The position numbers and the translations under genes were made by a program. A stretch of 30,200 nucleotides of DNA from Chara braunii. Its lineage: Eukaryota; Streptophyta; Charophyceae; Charales; Characeae. The notes below the pieces were generated by a model that saw only the letters and a list, made by a program, of their open reading frames with translations, ran no database searches and had not been told where the DNA came from. This document shows positions 1-8,708 of the stretch, in pieces. Numbering within the stretch: position 1 is the first letter of the stretch; every line of letters starts with the position of its first letter. The DNA is taken from positions 3,339,060 through 3,369,259 of the forward strand of contig BFEA01000060.1 of NCBI GenBank assembly GCA_003427395.1. The letters are read 5' to 3'.

Positions 1-783
1 GGTGTGACCGGTCAACAGAACTTGACCTGTTGTTAATCGGATCGGTGAAATTGAATATGTGGATGGCGTTTGTGGCCAGTTTATTTTAAGTTTAGCGATT
101 CTGTTTTCTACTCTTTCTCGGTGACGATGATAATGTCCTTCGAATCGTTGAAGATTCGTTGCTGTTTACTATTCTGTTTGTGACCGTGTATGACCTTGCT
201 GTTTGTGACTATTGCTGTTTACTATTCTGCTTTCCACAAACACTTAGAAAGACGGAAGACGCCAAGAGCTCAAACAGTGATACAGAAAGCACAAGCCATA
301 CACTAACAAAGAAAACATAGAGTCAGAGACAGAAAGAGCGAAGTGAGATTCTTCATTGGGGTTGCTTCCTGACTTTTTTCGTGGGCGGAGCTGCGCTGGC
401 TGCACCTGCTTGTAGTTTTCTAATCCTTTGCTCTCGATTTCGGGGGTGACCAGGGGGCAGAAAAAACGACGAAAGACGAGGAGAGGATGGGACTGAGGGG
501 AGAGAATATGTGGAAGGAGAGCATAGAAAGATTCAGACTCCATACAAACGACTGGGCAAATGCCGATGCAACCAGCGGGAATGGACTAGAGGGCCCAGGG
601 CGGGCGGGAGAAGTGAATTCGGGGGCGGTTGACAATGGGAACGTCAATGGCTAAAAAATCCAAACTGTGTACCGCGCAGGGCGCGGGAGCGCAGCCAAAC
701 GGGAGCGAGGAGCAGGACAGGCGAGTTGGCCCTTTCCTCATTCCTCCCGCCTCCACCACCATCGATCGACCGCCGTGGACTCT
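1..783. other. Gene-less stretch, nothing recognised
   Basis: I see no domain, splice-bounded exon or repeat here that I can support. The first 240 bases are T-rich with loosely repeated 'ctgttt' words. From about 560 to 800 the sequence becomes GC-rich. Open frames of 75-100 codons exist on both strands but overlap each other, have no recognisable motif and look like chance frames. Confidence 0.4.
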
Positions 784-910
784 GGGCCTCGCCACACCAC
801 TCTCAAAATGTGAAAGAAAGTCAAAAAATGTGGCGGGTGCATCTGGCCATGTTCTAGCGAGAAGTTCATTCCCATTTTGCATATTTCAAGAATGGTGAGG
901 CTATGCCCTG
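784..910. mobile_element. Small inverted-repeat element, GGGCCTCG family, copy A
   Basis: The left end begins GGGCCTCGCCACACCACTC and the right end carries the near inverse, GGTGAGGCTATGCCC. The interior has the words 'aaaatgtg', 'ccatgttctag' and 'ttcattcccattttgca', which recur in the next copy at 923-1045 and, in part, near 20.6 kb. It has no coding capacity. Size and imperfect terminal inverted repeats fit a MITE-like non-autonomous element. I could not define a target-site duplication. Confidence 0.5.
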
Positions 911-922
911 AACCTTACCTTT

Positions 923-1045
923 GGGCCTCGCTGCACTACTCAGCACATGCACAAAAGACAAAAACTATGGCGGTGTATACTTCCATGTTCTAGGGGGAAG
1001 ATTCATTCATTCACATCACATTTTGCACAGTGGTGGAGCGAGGGC
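923..1045. mobile_element. Small inverted-repeat element, GGGCCTCG family, copy B
   Basis: It starts GGGCCTCGCTGCACTACTC and ends with the near inverse GTGGTGGAGCGAGGGC. It shares with copy A the interior order 'atgttctag', 'gattcattcattca', 'ttttgca'. It lies only 12 bases from copy A, so the two may be a tandem pair of one element rather than independent insertions. Confidence 0.55.
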
Positions 1046-1430
1046 GTTTGGCCATCCCTTCCGTCACTTATCACTTACTAGACCCCGTTTGCCCCAAAAC
1101 AACCCAAGCCCCCCGCCCCCATCCCCTTCAAAAACGAAGGCCGAAACGGGAAAAAAAAAACATCCACCCCAAAAAAGTAAAGGCCGGGCGACGCCCGCCA
1201 CGGCCAAACAACGACCTATGCAACCTGCCCTTGGTCGCCCGCGCTCCAACCTCTGAGCCGACCGTTTCGGCTGCCGGTCTGTGCCCTGCCCCCGACCGTG
1301 CACCTTGTAGGCTCCCCATAAACCCCGTTAGGACTCGTCGACACTTCCATAAAAAGGACGCCCCGCTACACGACAAAGTGCAACGGGGTAAGATGCAGCC
1401 TTTGGCTGCAAATAGAGTATTGAACCCGGT

Positions 1431-1431
<1 letters not shown>
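1046..1431. other. C-rich and A-rich low-complexity stretch
   Basis: The segment combines C runs ('ccccccgccccc'), A runs (up to ten) and GC-rich DNA up to the GA array. A short hairpin 'gcagcctttggctgc' lies at 1396-1410. I see no gene. Confidence 0.4.
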
Positions 1432-1505
<74 letters not shown>

Positions 1506-1525
1506 GGTATGTGATGATAGTGCAA

Positions 1526-1560
<35 letters not shown>

Positions 1561-1585
1561 GGTATGTGATGATAGTGCAAAGGGA
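1432..1585. repeat. Duplicated (GA)n plus unique-spacer unit
   Basis: A (GA)n tract (1432-1502) is followed by a 29-base non-repetitive spacer beginning GGACGGTATGTGATGATAG (1502-1530). A second, shorter (GA)n tract follows (1529-1557), and then the same 29-base spacer again, identical (1557-1585). The whole unit is therefore duplicated at a 55-base offset. The spacer being identical while the GA tracts differ in length suggests recent unequal exchange or slippage. Confidence 0.9.
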
Positions 1586-1672
1586 GGAGAAGGGAATAGG
1601 ACGGAGGAGAAAAGAGGGAGGAGGTAGGAGGGAGGAGGGAGGAGGGAGGAGGGGAGGAGAAAGGAGAACGAC
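1586..1672. repeat. Polypurine GGA-rich tract
   Basis: An almost pure purine strand dominated by 'gggagga' repeats continues the GA tracts upstream. Mirror-like polypurine DNA of this length can in principle form triplex structures. It has no coding meaning. Confidence 0.8.
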
Positions 1673-2290
1673 GGGGCCACAGGAAAGAAGGCGGGAGGTG
1701 CTCGGGGGAGGTTGGCTTTCAAGCAGAAAATTACGTTTTTGATTTCGGTAAAGCTGATGGCATAAAAAGTAGCACTGGCAGCCACTGATATTCCGATGAG
1801 AGGCACAACAATGCTTGACACGCCCATTTTTGACTTTTTTTTCTTCTGGAACAAAAGTTATTACCGTTACTTATATGTCAATCAACGGTTGTCACCCTTT
1901 TTAAGGGCCGAACAAAAACCCAGCCCGCTGTTACATTACATCGTAACCGACGGCGCGATGTTTCATCCCTTCAGTTTTCGGCAACTTTTCGTGACCAGGC
2001 AAAAAGAAGAGACATCGTTCACTCAATCCACCCAGCAAACAAATTGAATCAATCGATTTCTTCGCCTTATTGCTTCACAATTCGGGAAACAATCAATGAA
2101 TCAACTGCGGGGAACAACCAATCAATCAACTTGAAGTTTTTCATTTTCTCCTCTTTTTTAAAAAAAGGCAACGGGGTATCGTGTTGAGCAAATTGTGCAC
2201 ACATTACTAGGTTGGGTAGGGTAGGTAGCTTATAATAGAATAGAATATTAGTGTATGCTGGAAATAAGCAGTAAGGTGGGAGAATGGCTT
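1673..2290. other. Gene-less stretch
   Basis: No gene recognised. Short 'aatcaatc' words recur between 2045 and 2130, and an A/T-rich patch lies at 2140-2170. Confidence 0.4.
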
Positions 2291-2437
2291 AGGGTCTCAT
2301 TCGACCCCACTTGAACCTGAAGGATTTTCAAGGAAGCATCGTCCAACCCTCCCTAATTGTATTTATTTGGACGTCCGGAATGTTTCCACATTTTGCATCT
2401 CAAGGGTCCGCCCTTGAAACTCAAGTGCAGGCCCAGC
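2291..2437. repeat. Possible diverged GGGCC-ended element
   Basis: The left end 'gggtctcattcgaccccactt' resembles the GGGCCTCG ends seen elsewhere. The right end contains GCCCTTGAAACTCAAG (2410-2425) followed by 'gcaggccc'. The same 16-base word occurs at 8087-8102 beside another 'gaacgaggccc' end, so the two loci share a diverged repeat. Boundaries are approximate. Confidence 0.35.
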
Positions 2438-2440
2438 CAT

Positions 2441-2525
2441 ATGCTTGCAGGGGTCCCCTCTATATAGTCTTAGGAGTAGTGGTAGGAAGGTAGTGAAAGG
2501 CGAAAAAGAATTTGAGAGAAGAACA
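2441..2525. repeat. Interspersed repeat R1, copy 1 of 3
   Basis: It begins ATGCTTGCAGGG and continues through 'tcttaggagtagtggtagg' and 'gtagtgaaagg' to 'gaatttgagag'. The same ordered words occur at 11004-11085 and 20716-20775. No coding capacity is visible. In copies 1 and 3 it directly follows a GGGCC-type end, so it may be the outer part of a larger composite element. Confidence 0.6.
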
Positions 2526-2623
2526 TAGTGTATTAAAAAAAATAAAAAAAATATAAAAAATATAAAAAACAATGAAAATCTCAAGGGAGCCTCGGGAGGT
2601 CACTGGAGGCTTGAGGCTCAAGG

Positions 2624-2917
2624 GCAAAGGGGCAAAATCCAAGCACATACACACGAGAGTTTGATGCACAAAGTCACGAAAGCAAACCCGCCAGGCGGGA
2701 TGTCTGAAAGGCAGTGGATGTCTGAAAGGAAGTATTAACATCATGTCCGTCGCATCCCTTCGCCTTTCTTCTGTCCACCACTCCCAGGAACCACCAAACT
2801 ATCCATCAAACCGAATAGCAGCGGTCGTCTTTAGTTAGCGCAAGGCGCGAACTGAAGAGGACAGCCTGACAATGATTGGAAATGTTATATACCTACGATT
2901 ACTACAAAAGCTAGAGA
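2624..2917 (-). other. 3' non-coding region of Penelope-like copy 1, with hairpin
   Basis: This section is conserved in copy 2 (7222-7523). A hairpin at 2828-2858 (TCTTTAGTT, GCGC, loop AAG, GCGC, AACTGAAGA) also exists at 7413-7443, where the outer 9-bp arms pair perfectly (TCTTTAGTT with AACTAAAGA). Conservation of a stem near the 3' end suggests, by inference, a role in template recognition by the RT. I searched this region for hammerhead ribozyme core boxes, known from some Penelope elements, and found none. Confidence 0.6.
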
Positions 2918-4790
2918 CTACCTAGAAAAGCGTCGCAAAAGATCGGCGGTCAGATTCCAAACTAGACCGCGCTTGCCAGCAAAGTTTCAAGTACTTTGAG
3001 GAACAAGTCTACCGGGAAGCCCTTCGACTGATAAACTATCTTACGGAGCAGGACTTGAACCGGTACCTTTTCGCGAATCGAAGTATTCTTATCAATTCGG
3101 TTCAGCCAACCTGAAATGGCTGCAGCTTTCTGGCTACGGTTGGACCAGGACCCGAAATCTTGGCCAGATCTGATGGCCAGCTCTGCACCAAGTAAAAGGG
3201 CCTCTTCATTTTGTACCCTCTGAAAACTGCCCACAAATGGGTAATGCTCGCGAATCTCCCGAGCGCAGCCCAAAAATTCCCAACCCCTCGACCCATTATC
3301 TGTACGCTTCAGAGTAACGGTCGAGGGGTAACATTTCTCGAAGTTCCGTTGAATCTTCGTAGCTGCGAGGTAGGAGGCTCCGTCGTTCCTCTTAACCTTC
3401 ACGAACAAGGAAACATCATCCATAAGTCGTATCCCATATACCAAGTTACGAGAATTGCATAAAGATTGGGGAAAACGCCATTCCAAATGAGAACACATGA
3501 TACATGCTAAAGGTGGGCTCGTACTGCTGCCCATGGGTACACCGATAAACTGTCTTAACGAAATACCTGATGCTTTAGTGAAAGTGAAGGACATGCTGAA
3601 TTCAACGAAGGCACGAATATCGTTGAAAGAAACTTCGGTCCATCCCAAGTCACGAGAAATTTTGTTAACTGATGCTCCCCATCCTCTAGAATTTACCCAA
3701 ACACACCGTCTTCTCTTGCTAGCATGCCAGTCGAACAACCAAAACAAAGCCTGAGGGATGGCCCGATGAGGTAAGCGGGAGAACATATCTTTGATATCGT
3801 ATGATGCTCTCGTTACCAATGCATTGCGTCCTCGCTTACCAGCAGATTTATTAATCTTATCCAGCTCACCGGCCAAGTCTCCCACCGATTTTAAATTAAA
3901 GTGAGAATTACTGGGAATGGTATTAAGCAGACAGTTCAAAGTTCAAACACTTAGCAACCTTACGATTGGCCGGGGCACAGGGTTCACTAAAGGTGGGGCA
4001 GATCGGTCGAAACCGATCAAGATCCTTATGTTTAGGAATTGCATAGCCCTGTCTCATGGTTCCTTTAGCTACTCATCTCCCCAGTCGTTGCAAACCCAGT
4101 GCTGAGTAGGAACTCTTTTCCAAATCCAAAATCATACGGTTAGAAACATATTGCACCACATACGAGCTGCTACGAACGAAGAGATCTTGCATTGCTTCAT
4201 GATATAATTGAGGACAAAGGACAACAGTCTCCCTCGGATTCCTGTCAGTTGGTACTAAAATGAGGTTGCCCAACAGTTCCTTCACAACGTACACCTCATT
4301 AATAGACAACTCGGCAGGAAGATTTTTTGTATCATTAAAGCACAGGCCCACAGAGCGACTTCATCCAAACTGAAATCAACAGGGGAACATTTGCTCAATG
4401 GCCAAGTTTGGCAAGATTCCAGTAACTCGTATCGTAACAGATCAATTATGTCAGCCTTAGGGGCTCGAGGGATGTTGCAAGCGTTGTGCACAAAGGACGG
4501 TATCTGGACATCCTCCCAAATTCTGCAACGACGTGTCCATTGAACCTTGGAAGCGGTACACCTGCACAGGTACAGGTAGAAACCTCCCGACGTGCATACA
4601 GTCGGTGGTTATGTAGTATGTCAGCAACTGTCGGGTTTTTTGTCCAGATAGTTTTGACTTTCCGTTTCAAAGTTTCACGGATGGCCACATAAATTTGCAA
4701 GGAATCAATCTTACTATCGAGTGATCTACGAACGCCGCCAAGGCTAATATGATCGTCAAACCGAATTTTGGCGACTAGTTTCCTCTGCAA
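2918..4790 (-). pseudogene. Penelope-type reverse transcriptase, broken
   Basis: RNA-dependent DNA polymerase of a retroelement. Longest intact piece: 2962-3939, 325 residues. In it I see motif A (YDIKDMF, Asp48, codon 3796-3798), motif B (GVPMGSSTSPPLA, around residues 133-145), motif C (LMDDVSLFV, Asp174-Asp175, codons about 3415-3420) and a following GWEFLGC block (219-225). Upstream, in another frame, 3950-4351 holds NLILVPTDRNPRETVV and the finger motif IPKHKDLDRFRPICP. Further up, 4446-4790 has an N-terminal domain with CTCAGVPLP and a downstream His. Lesions: an in-frame TGA at 4073-4075; a 7-base tandem duplication (TTTGAAC) near 3935-3950 that shifts frame; another frame change near 4340; and a 1-base deletion near 2985 relative to copy 2, which causes the early stop at 2962. 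In copy 2 the frame runs on to a stop equivalent to 2918. Catalytic aspartates are still present. Confidence 0.85.
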
Positions 4791-5322
4791 GTCAAAACCG
4801 TACCCGGTCTTGATGGCTTATTGACAATACGTCGACGCAAAGATCTAGTCTGTTTTTTACGAAAATCCTTGATTACAGAAAATTAATTCAATCAAAAAGT
4901 TCAAGTCGCAATTAGCTGCTAGGTCACACTTACTCGTATTTTTAAGAAGGGATACCAAGTAACGTTTACCTTTATTATTAACCCTTCTCCATTTTCACAG
5001 GTTGGCTATCTGAACAGTACCACCGTGCCACCAAGGCTAATACGATCGTCAAACCGAATTTTGGCGACGAGTTTCCTCTGCAAGTCAAAACCGTACCCGG
5101 TCTCGATGGCAGTATTGACAATACGTCAACGCAAAGATCCAGTCTATTCTGTACGAAAATCCTTGATTACAGGAAATAATTCAATCAAGAAGTTCAAGTC
5201 GCAATTAACTGCTAGGTTACACTCACTCCTATTCTTAAGAAGAAATACCAAATAACGTTTACCTTTATTATTAACCCTTCTCCATTTTCGCAGGTTGGCT
5301 ATCTGAAAAGTACCACCGTGCT
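4738..5322. repeat. 293-bp tandem duplication inside the retroelement
   Basis: The segments 4738-5030 and 5031-5322 are copies of each other, offset by 293 bases. Both start 'ccaaggctaat(a)' and end 'ctatctgaa(a/c)agtaccaccgtg'. They differ by scattered substitutions and small indels, so the duplication is not brand new. It lies in the linker between endonuclease and RT. 293 is not a multiple of three, so it also disrupts the reading frame. Confidence 0.9.
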
Positions 5323-5629
5323 TGAACAACTGGCTACAATCTCGAAAAAGTTTAGTACTGTCAGAGTAAACGACCTCAGTTTGACCAAAACAACATTTAA
5401 GTCGTTTCCAACCATCGGACCAAGAATTTCCACCGCTCGAGGTCAACAAAAACTTTTGAACGAACTTTCGATCTTGCTCGAAGTTGATACAAACCAACAC
5501 AAGACTGCCCATCGTCCTCACTGAAGTTGATAATGCTAACGACCCCGCTACCCTCATAGTCCAAGTTGTGTTGCTTACATGTACGTCCTTATGCCCGTTC
5601 GCGTTTACCCTTCCTTCTGTGTCGAGAAT
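5144..5629 (-). pseudogene. Linker between endonuclease and RT
   Basis: A minus-strand frame stays open across about 180 codons (5144-5692). It includes charged and aromatic stretches such as SWSDGWKRLKCCFGQTEVVY and ends inside the second unit of the 293-bp duplication. By position it is the N-terminal thumb/linker part of the Penelope RT polyprotein, which is poorly conserved between families. I recognise no named domain. It overlaps the end of the endonuclease in a different frame, so at least one frameshift lies near 5640. Confidence 0.5.
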
Positions 5630-5915
5630 TTGTAGATCGTCGACCAAAGGTGTTAAGAATAGGATTTCAATGCTTGATATAGAACAATTCAATACCTAGC
5701 AAGTCTTTGGGGTTAACTTGCAGCAAAGGAAGCAAAATGTGATTCTCACATCCATAATTTCTTATCCAACGGTGAAAGTGATTTGTCGGACCTTCTCAAC
5801 AGCATTTACCCCGATGTTCACTCCATTTAACGTTGATGTCTCTCTCGTTTTTGCCGATATAAACAGTCTTGCAGTATGGTGGAATCCCTACGTATACGCA
5901 ACTATCATCAAAATC
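5630..5915 (-). pseudogene. GIY-YIG endonuclease domain, two in-frame stops
   Basis: Site-nicking nuclease that primes target-site reverse transcription in Penelope-like elements. The minus-strand frame from about 5915 reads DDSCVYVG, then TVYIGKNERDINVKWSEH, then HRWIRNYGCENHILLPLL, then GIELFYIKH and NPILNTFG. These give the GIY-like first strand (VYVG, from 5897), the YIG strand, the basic helix with the WxEH signature, the Glu of the metal site (GIELF) and the terminal Asn/NP segment. The usual catalytic Arg after YIGK is present as NER. TGA stops at 5796-5798 and 5667-5669 interrupt it. Missed by simple frame calling because the stops leave only short frames. Its position upstream of the RT is the key architectural fact of this window. 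Confidence 0.8.
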
Positions 5916-6006
5916 CAAGCCCTCTTCCAGTCAGCAAGGAACTTCTTCCCCCAAGGGATACAACCACGTGCGGTAAGTGCGAACACAACCTATCTAAAAC
6001 TTGCTT

Positions 6007-7200
6007 CTAACTCACGATCAACTCTAGTGCAAAACTTACGCTTGCAGATAAGATCTCGACAAATATCCCACAATCGTTGAATACTTCATCGGTTCCACAC
6101 ATCGTTGTCACTTTCATCAGACACTTCCGAAGTGGACGTCGATCTGAGGTTGTGAGCCTGTGATACTCGGTGGCGGGTGATGTTGCAACTGGAGTAGTCA
6201 CGGTCCTACGAAAAGCGGTTGATGCTCTCTTCTCGGCAAGGTCAGCGATTGCTTGCTGCTTTTTGATGTAGGGAACTTGATCGCGTTTACATAAGTCCTT
6301 GACCTCCTTGTAATCAAGGGTTTCCAATTGCTCCTACATATCACGAACGTATCGTTCCCGTGCATCGACAACCACCTTCAGGTGCCATATCCTTCACGAT
6401 ATTGCGTGGTTTGACGGGCAGCGCCCTTCACGGTCTTCCCCTACCCTTCGCAGATCCATACATCTTCTTCGCGGTACGAGTCAGGGGAGCCACTAGAGGT
6501 GATTCGGGTTTCGCTTCCTCGACAAAAGACTTGGAGCTCAGCTTCATTATTGCAGTTTCAGCGCTAAGGACAACCATCTCTTCATCGGTATCCGTTCGGT
6601 CACAACACGTCTTCCTCGGAGTTTACGCTGCAACATCTTCTTCCTCCGATTGCGTTCTTGCTTGTGCTCGATACCTTGCTCCTGGCGCAGAGATCCCAAT
6701 CTTCGCGACAGCTGCATGTCGATAATTTGTGCGACTCGTAAATCGTTCTCCATTTGTTCTCTTTCCTTCTTCTCACATTTGTGTTTCTCTTTCTCCTCCT
6801 TCAAAGCTTCTTGTCGTTCTTCTTACGTTCCTCTTTCTCCCTACGCTTTTGTCCTTTAGCTGCCTCCTTAGCCAAAAGTAGTGCCACCAGTTCTCCACCT
6901 GAATCCTTGGAGTCCTTCAGCGCTTCGAATCGGCTGACGTAGCGGTCGGCGGACGGCGATCTTCGATGTTGCTCCCACCGATTTCACCGAGGTGAGATGG
7001 AACGTGCTCGAGGAACCTCTGATCGTACAACGTCCGATCGTCGAGGTTCCATATTGTTTGGCAATCATCGCTCAACTTTCTCCGTTTGTTCCTTCCAAAT
7101 TCCAATAGAGTCTGCATTCACGCGCGTAATGCCCATAGTGCTTACATGAGTAACACTGTGGGGAATTACAGCTTCCTCCCGATCCGACTCCGCTGCCATC
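6007..7200 (-). pseudogene. Gag-like segment: CCHC knuckle, coiled coil, SAP-like
   Basis: Likely nucleic-acid-binding ORF1 or N-terminal part of the retroelement. At 7114-7155 the minus strand encodes CYSCKHYGHYAREC, an exact CX2CX4HX4C zinc knuckle. Around 6890-6547, in two frames joined by a shift, comes a highly charged helix (LLLAKEAAKGQKRREKEE, then KEEKEKHKCEKKEREQMEND) typical of a coiled coil. From about 6600 to 6430 a frame reads DTDEEMVVLSAE and ends in a basic KGRGRP. At 6327-6230 LDYKEVKDLCKRDQVPYIKK resembles a SAP fold (helix, turn, helix). An in-frame TAA lies just upstream of the knuckle and several frameshifts are present, so it is inactive. Whether it belongs to the same element as the GIY-YIG/RT or to a nested second element cannot be settled here; same strand and order favour one element. 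Confidence 0.65.
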
Positions 7201-7221
7201 GAGCGGTTATCAAGTGTTTGC

Positions 7222-7890
7222 GCAAAGGGCAAAATCCAAGCATATACACACGAGAGTATGATGCACAAAGTCACAAAAGCAAACCCGCGATGTCAGTGCG
7301 GGATGTCAAAAAGGAAGTATTAACATCATGTATGTCGCATCCCTTTGCCCTTCTTCTGTCCACAAGTCCCAGGAACCACCAAACTATCCATCAAACTGAA
7401 TAGCGGCGGTTGTCTTTAGTTAGCGCAAGGCGCGAACTAAAGAGGACAGCCTGACGTAGGTAAGAGGGTAAGTGACAATGATTGGAAACATTATATACCT
7501 ACGATTACTGCAAAAGTTAGAGACTACCTAGAAAAGCGTCGCAAAAGATCAGCGGTCAGATTCCAAACTGGACCGCACTTGCCATCAAAGTTTTCAAGCA
7601 CTTTGAGGAACAAGTCTACCGGGAAGCCCTTCAACTGATAGACTATCTTAAGGAGCAGGACTTGAACCGGTACCTTTTCGTGAATCGAAGTATTCTTATC
7701 AATTCGGTTCAGCCAACCCGAAATGGCCGCAACTTTCTAGCTACGGTTGGACCAGGACCCAAAATCTTGGCTAGATCCTCTGGTCAACTTTGCACCAAGT
7801 AAAAGGGCCTCTTCATTTTGTACCCTCTGAAAACTGCCCACAAACGGGTAACGCTCGCGAATCTCCAGAGCGCAGCCCAAAAATTCCCAA
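7222..7890 (-). pseudogene. Penelope-like element copy 2, 5'-truncated RT tail and 3' region
   Basis: Closely similar to 2624-3280 of copy 1, including the 3' hairpin and the RT C-terminus (EFLGCALEIRERYPFVGSFQ). Similarity stops abruptly at 7890, in the middle of the RT reading frame, as expected for 5' truncation during target-primed reverse transcription. A TAG at 7737-7739 interrupts the frame (SWSNRS, then stop), while copy 1 has Gln at that point. Past this stop the frame continues to a natural-looking end (LLRRFSR, stop 7524-7526) that copy 1 has lost by a 1-base deletion. Its 3' end touches the 5' end of copy 1, giving a head-to-tail pair. Confidence 0.85.
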
Positions 7891-7959
7891 GGGCTGGACC
7901 CTACGAAACGGGTAATATACGAACCATTTTCTTTCTTTTTGGATTTTTCCACCAATCAC

Positions 7960-8145
7960 CATTGTTCCTGGTGCAATGCCATCAGCACTTCAGTTTCAAG
8001 GGCGGCCATCTCAAGGGTTCGTCAAGGGGGTGTGGAACCAAAAAAAACAAGTTTGGGGAAATTAATCACCTTCCGTGAGTTAGGTTGCCCTTGAAACTCA
8101 AGTATTTTTACTGTATTTTCAAGTGGTGTTGAACGAGGCCCTTAG
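7960..8145. repeat. Diverged GGGCC-ended repeat with GCCCTTGAAACTCAAG
   Basis: It contains 'caagggcggccatctcaaggg' near its left side, the 16-base word at 8087-8102 shared with 2410-2425, and ends 'gaacgaggccc', the inverse of the GGGCCTCG element ends. Probably a relic of the same interspersed family. Edges are uncertain. Confidence 0.35.
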
Positions 8146-8241
8146 GTCTTCAGACGGTTTTTGGATTGCCGCCTGTTTTTATTAATAAGGAGAGGTTTCA
8201 GGACAGCGGCCCAGGATTGGCCAACTCCGTGCCTAGACTAG

Positions 8242-8312
8242 CCTTCTCCTTCAAGCAACCCTCACCTTCTCCTTCAGGCGACCCTCCCCTTCTCCTTCAG
8301 GCAACCCTCTCT
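8242..8312. repeat. 24-bp minisatellite, three units
   Basis: Three near-identical tandem copies of a 24-base unit of the form CCTTCTCCTTCAGGCAACCC plus a four-base tail. The units differ by one or two bases. Confidence 0.9.
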
Positions 8313-8436
8313 CGTAAGCTGAACTGGTTGAAGCTCGTAAGCTAAGCTGCCTGGAGCTGCCATGATAACTCTGGGTTGAAATGTGGGGTCCCCGGCCTCT
8401 ATTTGACCTGTTATAATACAATTCTCCTTTTTGTAT

Positions 8437-8454
8437 AAAAAAAAAAAAAAAAAC
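8437..8454. repeat. A18 homopolymer
   Basis: Eighteen consecutive A after 'ttttttgtat'. It could be the tail of a retroposed sequence ending here in plus orientation, but I find no matching source or target-site duplication. Confidence 0.6.
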
Positions 8455-8561
8455 ATGTCGAGCAAGTCGCCTCGCTTAGTTGGCACGGTAGAGGATGTGA
8501 AGACCAAATAAGCCGAAGGAGGCCTGCAGAACCAGACGTGGAGAAAGCAGCAGATTGGAGA

Positions 8562-8708
8562 ATGGAGGAAAGGCAAGCAGCTCAAGGTCTTGCCACAAAA
8601 GGCACACAGATCATCTCAGGCTTCGTCGACAACATTGCAGGCTACCCTTTCCAGGGAAGAACACCATTGGTAGGCATACATTTCAGAACCACAAATATGC
8701 AAGCCTGA
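8562..8708 (+). CDS. Candidate short coding fragment, function unknown
   Basis: A 48-codon frame from ATG (8562) to TGA (8706-8708) with ordinary amino-acid composition: MEERQAAQGLATKG followed by TQIISGFVDNIAGYPFQG. The same frame is open upstream of the ATG for more than 25 codons. I do not recognise the protein. Together with the segment ending at 8999 it could be part of a decayed retroelement or of a spliced gene. Confidence 0.25.
   Translation: MEERQAAQGLATKGTQIISGFVDNIAGYPFQGRTPLVGIHFRTTNMQA

Larger units (their letters stand above)
2624..7221 (-). mobile_element. Penelope-like retroelement (EN before RT), decayed, copy 1
   Basis: Reading the minus strand from 7221 down, I see a CCHC zinc knuckle (7114-7155), a lysine/glutamate-rich coiled coil (about 6890-6547), a SAP-like segment (about 6327-6230), a GIY-YIG endonuclease (about 5910-5630), a linker carrying a 293-bp tandem duplication, an RT of Penelope type (4790-2962) and a 3' non-coding region. 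The 3' boundary is set by loss of similarity with the second copy at 'gcaaag' (2624 versus 7222). Stop codons and frameshifts interrupt every section, so it is a pseudo-element. Endonuclease N-terminal to RT matches the permuted Chlamys/Naiad-type Penelope elements; classic Penelope, Neptune and Dryad have the endonuclease C-terminal. The 5' end seems cut off: an in-frame stop lies just upstream of the knuckle, and the neighbouring copy begins there. Confidence 0.8.

Noticed and set aside
1030-1580. Long frames rich in Arg-Glu or Ser-Leu repeats
   Set aside because: They are translations of the GA/CT microsatellite; the same happens at 17005-17410, 19714-20241, 24327-24570 and 28110-28436.
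2624-2960. Hammerhead ribozyme in the 3' region of the Penelope-like element
   Set aside because: I looked for the CTGATGA and GAAA core boxes on both strands in both copies; only partial words (for example tttgatgcac and cgaaagc) occur, without a fitting stem.
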